Below are positions 5,632 through 10,879 of a stretch of 10,879 bases of DNA, in pieces. A program made the translations under genes and the position numbers. Each line of letters opens with the position of its first letter. Position 1 is the first letter of the stretch. The notes beneath the pieces are model-generated. The model saw only the letters and a list, made by a program, of their open reading frames with translations, ran no database searches and was not told the DNA's origin. The DNA comes from Anaerolinea sp. (GTDB lineage Bacteria; Chloroflexota; Anaerolineae; JAAEKA01). The stretch spans positions 1 through 10,879 of the forward strand of contig JACSRL010000494.1 in the NCBI GenBank assembly GCA_014879765.1, written 5' to 3'.

Positions 5632-6486
5632 GTGACGTTAGTTGATATCAGCCCCACTGTCGAGCCACTGGCCAGCGAACCGGTGACCATCGACACTGCA
5701 CCTATGCCCGCGCCAGCACCCAAGGGCAAAGCGAAGCAGAAAGTCCAAACTTTGCCTCGTAAGAAGATCGTCAAGGTGCTCAGCGTCGGAATGGAGGTCT
5801 CCGGCAAGGTAAAGCGGGTCTCCGAGTACGGCGCCTTTGTGGACATCGGCGTGGGGCGAGATGGTTTACTCCATATCTCCGAGCTCTCGACAAATCGTGT
5901 CCGCAAGGTCGATGACATGATCAAGGAAGGCGACGAGATCAATGTCTGGATCAAGGAGCTGGACCGCGACAAGAATCGCATCAGCCTGACGATGATCGCC
6001 CCTGGCACCAGGACGATCCGTGATCTGGCCGTGGGTGAGTTGGTCACGGGCACGGTGCAGCGCATGACCAACTATGGCGCGTTCGTCGACATTGGCCTGG
6101 AGCGCGATGCCATGTTGCACGTCAAGGAGATGGGCGATGGCTATGTGGCCAAGCCCGAAGACGTGGTCAAGGTCGGCGACGAGATCGAGGCTCGCATCAG
6201 CGGCGTTGATGCACGGCGCGGCCGGGTGGACCTGAGCCTCAAGGGCTTGCGGCCTTCCACCGCTGCCTCCGGCTCGGCTGAGGAGATCGAGATCCAGCCG
6301 TTGGGCGTTGCCGACGATCCGGAAGAGGATCTGCCCACCCTGATGGAGCTGGCTTTCCGCCAGGCGTTGGACGGCGACGAGGAGTATGTGGCCCCCTCGC
6401 GCGGGCGTAAACCCAAGCGACGCAAGGGCCGCGAGCGCTACGAGCAGGACGAGATCATCAGCCGCACGCTGCGCTACCGAGGCTAG
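5632..6486 (+). CDS. RNA-binding protein with two S1 domains
   Basis: The 284-residue protein has a low-complexity Pro/Ala/Lys N-terminus (1-45), two S1 RNA-binding domains and a charged tail. Domain 1 (about 50-122) carries GKVKRVSEYGAFVDIG and GLLHISEL. Domain 2 (about 135-204) carries GTVQRMTNYGAFVDIG and MLHVKEM. The tail is acidic (215-250) and then strongly basic (RGRKPKRRKGRER, 257-269). S1 domains bind single-stranded RNA, so a role in translation, mRNA protection or ribosome function is likely. It is much shorter than the four-to-six-domain ribosomal protein S1 and lacks nuclease domains, so rpsA is not assigned. It starts at GTG after a perfect ribosome-binding site, is driven by a consensus promoter and ends at an intrinsic terminator. 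It is therefore probably a highly expressed single-gene transcript. Confidence 0.88.
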   Translation: MTLVDISPTVEPLASEPVTIDTAPMPAPAPKGKAKQKVQTLPRKKIVKVLSVGMEVSGKVKRVSEYGAFVDIGVGRDGLLHISELSTNRVRKVDDMIKEGDEINVWIKELDRDKNRISLTMIAPGTRTIRDLAVGELVTGTVQRMTNYGAFVDIGLERDAMLHVKEMGDGYVAKPEDVVKVGDEIEARISGVDARRGRVDLSLKGLRPSTAASGSAEEIEIQPLGVADDPEEDLPTLMELAFRQALDGDEEYVAPSRGRKPKRRKGRERYEQDEIISRTLRYRG

Positions 6487-6519
6487 GCGACAGCGGCCGG
6501 CCGATAACCTAAGATCAAG

Positions 6520-6549
6520 AAAGCTCCGGCCGATTGTCCGGAGCTTTTT
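6520..6549 (+). terminator. Intrinsic terminator after the S1-domain gene
   Basis: AAAGCTCCGG (6520-6529) pairs perfectly with CCGGAGCTTT (6538-6547) around an 8-nt loop and ends in five T residues. It lies 33 nt after the S1 gene stop. The reverse strand has an A/T-flanked stem too, so it may also serve the convergent elp3, whose stop is at 6574. Confidence 0.9.
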
Positions 6550-6573
6550 GTTGCACACGAGCCGGCCTGGCGT

Positions 6574-8229
6574 TCAGCGGATGTCCCGTGCGCCGGCGTT
6601 GGCGGGAGCCGCCAGCGGCTTGGCCATGTACAGCTCGCCGTCGCTGAAGCCGCGTTGGCGGTAGTAGTCGCGCGTGCCCAGCGCCGCGATGACCGCCAAC
6701 CGCGGCCAGCCAGCCTCAGCCGCGATTGCTTCCGCGGCGGCCAGCAGCTCGCCCCCCAGGCCGCGGTGCTGCGCCTGGCCATCGCTGGCCGCGCCGATGT
6801 GCAGAGCGGGGCCATAGACGTGCAGCTCGCGGATCAGGGCGCACCCCTCCAGCTCGGCCGGCCGCGGGATGGCGCGTTCGCTCCAGGGCAGCAGGAGCCG
6901 CAAAAAGCCCGCCAGCCGGCCGGTCTCGGTCTCCAGGGCCAGAAAATGCTCCAGCCCGGCCCCGGTTTCGTAGCGCAGCACCTGCAAGGTTAGCTTCGCC
7001 TGATCGAGCGTGGTCTCCCCCACCTCGCGGCAGCGGATGCACTGGCAGCGCCGGCCGGTGCGGGCCAGCTGCTCCTGCACCTGCTCGCGCAGGTTGCTGG
7101 CCCGGCTGCCCTGCACGATGTAATCGGAAGGAATGTCGCGCACCACGCGCGTGATGCGGCAGTAGGGCGGCGTCTCGGTCTTGCAGTCGGCCAGCAGCTC
7201 AGCCAGGGTCGTCTGGTCGTAGGGCTGGTACTGGCCCTCTTGCCAGAGATCGTACAGGGCCGTGCCCTCCAGCAGCGCGGTGGGGTAGATCTTCAGATCG
7301 TCGGGCCGGATGTCGGGATCGGCCCACAGACGGCTGAAGTCCGCCCGATCGCTGGCCGGCGTTGCGCCGAACAGGTTGGGCATCCAGTGGAGGTGCAGCT
7401 TGAAGCCAGCCGCGCGCAGCAGCCGGCAGGCCAGGCGCGTCGCCTCGACATCATGCCCGCGACCGTTGAGCGCCAGAATCCGGTCGTCCAGGCTCTGCAC
7501 CCCCAACTGCACCCGGGTGACCCCCAGCCGGCGCAGCCTCAGCACCTCGTCGGGCGTCACCCAGTCCGGCCGCGTCTCGATGGTCAGGCCCACACAACGG
7601 CTGGCGGCCCGCTGGTTCAGCTCCTGGGCCTCGGCCAGCGAGCGCGAGTCGCAGCCGTTCATGGCGTCCAGGCAGCGCTGGATGAACCACTGGCCATAGC
7701 TGTGCGCGTAGGCGCCCCAGGTGCCGCCCAGGATCAGCAGCTCGATCTTGTCGGTGGAATGGCCGGTGTTGTGCAGTGCGGCCAGCCGGTTGCGGGTTTG
7801 CCGGAAGGGATCGAAGTCGTTGCGCAGCGCCCGTTGCGCGCCCGGCTCGCGCGTCAGGTAGCTCTTGGGCATGGCGGCATCGTCTGGGCAGAAGATGCAG
7901 CGGCCCGGACAGCCGGCCGGCTTGGTCAGCACCGCCACCGCGGCGATGCCAGACTGCGTGCGCACCGGTTTGGTCTGCAGGCGGCTGAAGGTTTCGGCCT
8001 CGAAGGGCAGTTCCCCCGCCGCCACCAGCGTGCGATAAGCCGCCAAAAGCTGGCCCTTGCTGAAGAAGCCGCTGCCGGCGCGCGGATGGCGGCGCAGAAT
8101 ACGACGCAGGGTTTCAATGTCGAAGCTGGGCGCGGCGCGCACGGCCGCGATGATGGCCAGCAACTCCGTTCGATGTTGCGCCAGGTCGATCGGCTCGTAG
8201 CGGCTGGCGTCTGCGCTCGAAGATCCCAT
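6574..8229 (-). CDS. elp3: Elp3-family tRNA U34 carboxymethyltransferase (radical SAM plus GNAT)
   Basis: Elp3 uses S-adenosylmethionine and acetyl-CoA to install the carboxymethyl group at C5 of wobble uridine 34 in tRNA. The 551-residue protein has an N-terminal tRNA-binding region (1-95) and a radical SAM core (about 95-390). The iron-sulfur cysteines are Cys107, Cys111 and Cys114 (CPGRCIFC). The core also contains PKSYLTREPGAQRA, DPFRQTRNRL, LGGTW and LTIETRPD. Zinc-type cysteines follow at 395, 397 and 400 (CQCIRC). A C-terminal GNAT acetyltransferase fold (about 405-540) has the acetyl-CoA loop QHRGLGGELL and YYRQRGF. All key motifs are intact and the length is normal for bacterial Elp3. 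Other Elongator subunits are not visible and are not expected in bacteria. The ATG at 8229 lies 27 nt from the start of the divergent methyltransferase. No strong ribosome-binding site or promoter is evident. Confidence 0.94.
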   Translation of the reverse strand: MGSSSADASRYEPIDLAQHRTELLAIIAAVRAAPSFDIETLRRILRRHPRAGSGFFSKGQLLAAYRTLVAAGELPFEAETFSRLQTKPVRTQSGIAAVAVLTKPAGCPGRCIFCPDDAAMPKSYLTREPGAQRALRNDFDPFRQTRNRLAALHNTGHSTDKIELLILGGTWGAYAHSYGQWFIQRCLDAMNGCDSRSLAEAQELNQRAASRCVGLTIETRPDWVTPDEVLRLRRLGVTRVQLGVQSLDDRILALNGRGHDVEATRLACRLLRAAGFKLHLHWMPNLFGATPASDRADFSRLWADPDIRPDDLKIYPTALLEGTALYDLWQEGQYQPYDQTTLAELLADCKTETPPYCRITRVVRDIPSDYIVQGSRASNLREQVQEQLARTGRRCQCIRCREVGETTLDQAKLTLQVLRYETGAGLEHFLALETETGRLAGFLRLLLPWSERAIPRPAELEGCALIRELHVYGPALHIGAASDGQAQHRGLGGELLAAAEAIAAEAGWPRLAVIAALGTRDYYRQRGFSDGELYMAKPLAAPANAGARDIR

Positions 8230-8256
8230 TGGACAGCTTTCAGAGAGATTTCAGCC

Positions 8257-8985
8257 GTGGACTCCGCCACCGCCAAGACCCTCTTGGACCTCAATCGTGC
8301 GTTCTATGGCCAGTTTGCCGGCCAGTTTGCCCAGAGCCGCAGGCCGGATCAGCCGGGCTGGCGGCGGCTGTTGCCCTTCCTGCCGGAAACCGGCCCGCTG
8401 TTGGACGTGGGCTGCGGGCATGGGCGGCTGGCGCACTTTCTGGCCAGCCAGGGACGGCAAGTGGCCTATGTCGGGGTGGACAGCAGCCCGGCGTTGCTGG
8501 AGATCGCCCGCGCCGGGGCCGGAGGCATGGACGCCGTCTTTGTGGAGGCCGACATCAGCACGCCTGGCTGGCGCCGGCGGCTGCCGGAGGCGCGCTATGC
8601 GGCCGTGGTGGCCCTGGCCGTGCTGCATCACATCCCCGGCTGGCAAAGACGACGCGCCCTGCTGACGGAGCTGGGCGCGCTGTTGACCGACGACGGCCTG
8701 GTGGCGCTCTCCACCTGGCAGTTCATGAACGAGGCCCGGCTGCGCCGCAAGGTCATGCCGTGGCAGGCGGTGGGGCTGTCGGAGGAGCAGGTGGAAGCCG
8801 GCGACTATCTGCTGGACTGGCAGCGCGGCGGCCAGGGACTGCGCTACTGTCACCTGGTGGATGAGACGGAGCTGGCGGCGTTGGCGGGGCAGGCCGGCCT
8901 GCACGTGCGGGCGCTCTTTCAGGCCGACGGCCGGGAGGGAAATCTCAATCAGTTTGCCGTGCTGGCCAGACAAAAGGGCGGCTAG
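8257..8985 (+). CDS. Class I SAM-dependent methyltransferase, Trm9/ALKBH8-like
   Basis: The 242-residue cytoplasmic enzyme has the Rossmann SAM-binding motif LLDVGCGHGR (48-57), an acidic end of strand 2 (VGVD, Asp75) and the post-I region AVLHHIPG (121-128). The order of further segments follows the tRNA wobble-uridine methyltransferases Trm9 and ALKBH8: a short N-terminal AFYGQFAGQFAQSR, AVLHHI followed by a helix with RRALLTELGALL, a PW motif (168-169), RYCHLVDETEL (196-206) in place of RYYHVFxEGEL, and a terminal GNLNQFAVLA. These enzymes methylate cm5U34 to mcm5U34. The likeness is from recalled family patterns, so a generic methyltransferase of other specificity remains possible. The GTG start at 8257 follows an AGAGAG stretch. 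The gene is divergent from elp3, and its stop shares CTAG with the convergent cohesin gene. Confidence 0.8.
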   Translation: MDSATAKTLLDLNRAFYGQFAGQFAQSRRPDQPGWRRLLPFLPETGPLLDVGCGHGRLAHFLASQGRQVAYVGVDSSPALLEIARAGAGGMDAVFVEADISTPGWRRRLPEARYAAVVALAVLHHIPGWQRRRALLTELGALLTDDGLVALSTWQFMNEARLRRKVMPWQAVGLSEEQVEAGDYLLDWQRGGQGLRYCHLVDETELAALAGQAGLHVRALFQADGREGNLNQFAVLARQKGG

Positions 8986-9572
8986 TGGCTGCGCCGCAGC
9001 AGCGGCAGATAGATCTGACGCGTCGCCCCGGTTACGGTCACGCTGCCGGCTGTGGTCGTCGCCGCGCGCTCGCTGCCGGTGACGTCGGTGACCTTGAGGC
9101 CGGTCAGGCTGAGCGGACTGACGCCGGGGGCGACCGCGGTCATGGTGACTGTGGCCAGAATGCCGTTGCCGTTGGGCCCGGCCGCGGCGCCATAGCTGTA
9201 GGCGCCATAGAGCGGCACCCCCGGCCGGCCGGGCGCCGAGGCCAGGCGCAGTTCCCCGGTGTTCCGTCCGCCGCTGCCCAGCAGGCTGCCCAGTTGGAAA
9301 TTGTTCACCGTGGCGCCAGCCACCGCGGCGTTGTAGTTGTACTCGAACTCGAACGCGCCCAGATTCTGCGCGTTGTCGATGGCGATGGTCACCACGAAGG
9401 GCTGGCCGGCCGGGATGGCGGCCGTGGGGCCAATTACCCGCACCGTGACGGGCGACTGCGCCCGGCTGGGGCTGGCGATGGCGGCCCAGCAGAGCGCCAG
9501 GAGCAGAGCAGCCAGGCCGATGCGACCCGCTGGGCGCAGGAGCGGAGAGAGAGATGGGGCGATGTTTGTCAT
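8982..9572 (-). CDS. Secreted single-cohesin-domain protein
   Basis: The 196-residue product begins with a signal peptide: a basic N-region, a hydrophobic core LAALLLALCWAAIA (20-33) and a likely cleavage after SRA near residue 38. The rest is a cohesin-like beta sandwich (about 41-180). It has the typical opening VTVRVIGPTAAIPAGQPFVVTIAIDN, continued by LGAFEFEYNYN and later strands ILATVTMTAV and GLKVTDVTG. Cohesins bind dockerin modules in cellulosomes, and solitary cohesin-like domains also occur on non-cellulolytic cell surfaces. No dockerin is seen here. The protein ends TRQIYLPLLRRSH. I recall similar YLPL tails on secreted proteins of Anaerolineae and relatives, but their role is unknown. 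ATG 9572 is chosen because it starts the signal peptide compactly. An in-frame GTG at 9584 is the alternative. It diverges from the BTAD regulator, a possible controller. Confidence 0.8.
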   Translation of the reverse strand: MTNIAPSLSPLLRPAGRIGLAALLLALCWAAIASPSRAQSPVTVRVIGPTAAIPAGQPFVVTIAIDNAQNLGAFEFEYNYNAAVAGATVNNFQLGSLLGSGGRNTGELRLASAPGRPGVPLYGAYSYGAAAGPNGNGILATVTMTAVAPGVSPLSLTGLKVTDVTGSERAATTTAGSVTVTGATRQIYLPLLRRSH

Positions 9573-9659
9573 GTGGTTCTTCACAGGCCATACCTTCAAG
9601 TAGTTATCTGGTGGGAGACCGTCGTGGGTTCCCTCGCTTTGCAGAACTTCCCTGGCGGT

Positions 9660-9688
9660 AGGATAACACATTTGGCGCAGAATGCCAA
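9660..9688 (-). promoter_or_regulatory. Possible promoter for the cohesin-domain gene
   Basis: On the minus strand TTGGCA (9688-9683), 17 nt and TATCCT (9665-9660) match 5/6 and 4/6 of the sigma-70 consensus. The predicted start near 9653 gives a leader of about 80 nt. The -35 overlaps the first of the twin palindromes, so a bound protein would compete with polymerase. Confidence 0.4.
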
Positions 9689-9775
9689 CTGGCAGCGTTT
9701 CCAGATTTTGGCCCATCGGCTGAGTCGCAACGGCTCGCCGCCGTGCCCGGTTTTGGATTGCCGGCCAACTGGCCG
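9683..9775. repeat. Two copies of a GCCAACTGGC near-palindrome, 80 bp apart, in the divergent gap
   Basis: The 10-mer GCCAACTGGC occurs at 9684-9693 and 9764-9773. Each copy sits in a longer inverted repeat: TGCCA-AC-TGGCA (9683-9694) and CGGCCA-AC-TGGCCG (9762-9775). They lie between the divergent cohesin and BTAD genes, in a gap of about 300 nt (9573-9875) that otherwise shows only the weak promoter above. Paired operator sites, possibly for the adjacent regulator, are a reasonable guess. No clear plus-strand promoter or ribosome-binding site for the BTAD gene was found. Confidence 0.5.
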
Positions 9776-9875
9776 CCGATGTACGAAAAACACGCTGTCA
9801 GTCGTTTAACTGCTTGATGGCATTTCTGAGCCGGTTGTCGCAGGTCGTTGGGGCCTGGCGAAGCGAGTGTACTGT

Positions 9876-10808
9876 ATGATGCAGATCACATTGTTTGGAC
9901 CGTTCGAAGTGCAACGTGATGGCAGGCCGGTGATGGGCCTGGATGCACGCAAGACGCAGGAGCTGTTGGCCTTTCTGCTCATCCAACGCAGCCGGGCCTA
10001 TTCACGCGAGTTTCTGGCTGAGATGTTGTGGGGAGAGCGGGCGCCGGCGCAGTCCAAGAAATACCTGCGCCAGACCCTGTGGCAGGTACACAGCGCCCTG
10101 GATGGACCGAGCCAGGCAGGGGACGATGCTTCGTTGTTGGCGGTGGAGGGGGAGTGGGTGCGCTACAACGAGCGTTGCCCGGTGGCGCTGGATGTCGCGC
10201 AGTTCGAGGATGCCTATGCCCGGGCCGTGGGGGTGGCCGGCTGCGCGCTGGATGCGCCCTGCGTCGATGCCCTGCGCCAGGCTGCGCAACTGTACCGGGG
10301 AGATCTGTTGCAGGGCTGCTACGATGATTGGTGTATCTTCGAGCGGGAACGGCTGCAAACCATGTATCTGGCCATGTTGGACAAGCTGATCGATAGCTGC
10401 CAGGCGCAGGGCCAGTACGAGCGGGGTCTGGGCTATGGCGCGACGATTCTGCGCTATGATCGGGCCAGGGAGGGGACACACCGGCGCATGATGCAGCTCT
10501 ACTGTCTGGCCGGGGACCGAAGCTCCGCCTTGCGCCAGTATGAACAGTTGGTTCATGCGCTGCGCGAGGAGCTGGATGTCGAGCCTTCCCGTCGTTCCGT
10601 GCTCCTCCGGGAGCAGATTCGCGCCGACGCGTTTCCGGTCGATCCCCCCCCCACAGGCGGCTCGCCGGGCAGTCCACCCTCCGGACCCGGCCCGCGGCAA
10701 GCTGATCCACACACCTACCTGCGCAATCTCCATAGTTCGTTGCTGGCGATGCAGCAGCAGATTCGCCAGGAGCTCGAAGTCATCGAACTGGCCCTGTCTG
10801 ACGCCTGA
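9876..10808 (+). CDS. BTAD-domain transcriptional regulator (SARP/AfsR-DnrI-like)
   Basis: The 310-residue DNA-binding regulator has an OmpR-type winged helix at the N-terminus (about 1-95; ITLFGPFEVQRDGRPV, RKTQELLAFLL, and SREFLAEMLWGE leading into LRQTLWQVHSAL). A bacterial transcriptional activation domain follows (about 100-245) with the hallmark YRGDLLQGCYDDWCIFERERLQ pattern at 140-161 and HRRMMQLYCLAGDRSSALRQ at 202-221. A Pro/Gly-rich linker (255-275) then leads to a short helical end (about 281-308) that could be a coiled coil. Larger family members add NB-ARC ATPase and TPR sensor modules, and none is present here. Targets are unknown. The divergent cohesin gene and the twin palindromes in between make local control plausible. 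The start is uncertain among GTG 9867, ATG 9876 and ATG 9879, since none has a clear ribosome-binding site. Confidence 0.85.
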   Translation: MMQITLFGPFEVQRDGRPVMGLDARKTQELLAFLLIQRSRAYSREFLAEMLWGERAPAQSKKYLRQTLWQVHSALDGPSQAGDDASLLAVEGEWVRYNERCPVALDVAQFEDAYARAVGVAGCALDAPCVDALRQAAQLYRGDLLQGCYDDWCIFERERLQTMYLAMLDKLIDSCQAQGQYERGLGYGATILRYDRAREGTHRRMMQLYCLAGDRSSALRQYEQLVHALREELDVEPSRRSVLLREQIRADAFPVDPPPTGGSPGSPPSGPGPRQADPHTYLRNLHSSLLAMQQQIRQELEVIELALSDA

Positions 10809-10814
10809 GAGCGG

Positions 10815-10865
10815 AGCCAGAGGTTGAAACCATCTGGCTGACAATACGAAGCGGCCTCAGCCGCT
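10815..10865 (+). terminator. Tandem hairpins after the BTAD gene (possible non-canonical terminator)
   Basis: AGCCAGA and TCTGGCT (10815-10821 and 10833-10839) pair around a small inner stem. A second hairpin AGCGGC-CTCA-GCCGCT follows at 10850-10865. They begin 7 nt after the stop codon. Neither has a T-run, so they may instead protect the 3' end or belong to the next, unseen region. Confidence 0.35.
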
Positions 10866-10879
10866 GGGGAGCGGGCGGA

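Noticed and set aside
7240..8256. Long plus-strand frame leading into the methyltransferase from across elp3
   Set aside because: It is antisense to the conserved Elp3 domains. Methyltransferase similarity begins only after GTG 8257, so the upstream part is treated as non-coding.
8251..9591. Minus-strand frame of 446 codons over the cohesin and methyltransferase genes
   Set aside because: It overlaps two supported genes in another frame, and its composition is Arg/Gly/Ala-rich without domain motifs.
10002..10844. Minus-strand frame of 280 codons opposite the BTAD gene
   Set aside because: It is antisense to conserved BTAD motifs and has no independent evidence of coding.
1..10879. CRISPR array, insertion sequence or prophage
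   Set aside because: No regularly spaced direct repeats, transposase motifs, terminal inverted repeats with duplications, or phage structural genes were seen.

Overview
The window looks like a piece of a chromosome from a GC-rich member of the Chloroflexota, with Anaerolineae or Caldilineae the best guess. This rests on the mix of genes rather than on any single marker. There is a bacterial Elp3 whose iron-sulfur and downstream motifs resemble Dehalococcoides-type Elp3, a secreted single-cohesin protein with a C-terminal IYLPLL tail, a stand-alone BTAD (SARP-type) regulator, a CimA-type citramalate synthase and a primary sigma factor with near-consensus promoters. No phage, insertion sequence, CRISPR, rRNA or tRNA was seen.

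Layout from left to right. Positions 1-386 are a lower-GC gap with a possible gene fragment running off the left edge and a perfect 15-bp inverted repeat just before cimA. cimA (+, 387-2165) converges on, and overlaps by 102 nt, a phosphatidylserine-decarboxylase-like gene (-, 2064-2765) that lacks the catalytic serine and histidine. That gene diverges from a HAD-IB phosphatase (+, 2905-3585). Next come a 92-residue basic protein (-, 3647-3925) and, 10 nt upstream of it, the primary sigma factor gene (-, 3936-5111). A 520-nt divergent regulatory region follows, with two strong opposed promoters and structured leaders, and then a two-S1-domain RNA-binding protein (+, 5632-6486) ending in a clear intrinsic terminator. 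An Elp3 gene (-, 6574-8229) diverges, 27 nt start to start, from a methyltransferase gene (+, 8257-8985) whose C-terminal half resembles the eukaryotic wobble-uridine methyltransferases Trm9/ALKBH8. The methyltransferase shares a CTAG stop overlap with a secreted cohesin-domain protein (-, 8982-9572). A roughly 300-nt gap with two copies of a 10-bp near-palindrome separates this from a BTAD regulator (+, 9876-10808), and tandem hairpins close the window.

Adjacent genes almost always alternate in strand, and the only co-directional pair is the sigma factor and its small follower. Most regulation therefore has to sit in the short divergent gaps. Several of these hold promoters with inverted repeats placed in or over the -35/-10 spacer.

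The most interesting candidate system is the Elp3 plus Trm9-like pair. In eukaryotes Elongator (Elp3) makes cm5U at tRNA position 34 and Trm9/ALKBH8 methylates it to mcm5U. Finding the two side by side suggests a compact bacterial version of that two-step pathway. This is inferred from motif similarity and gene adjacency and is not demonstrated here.
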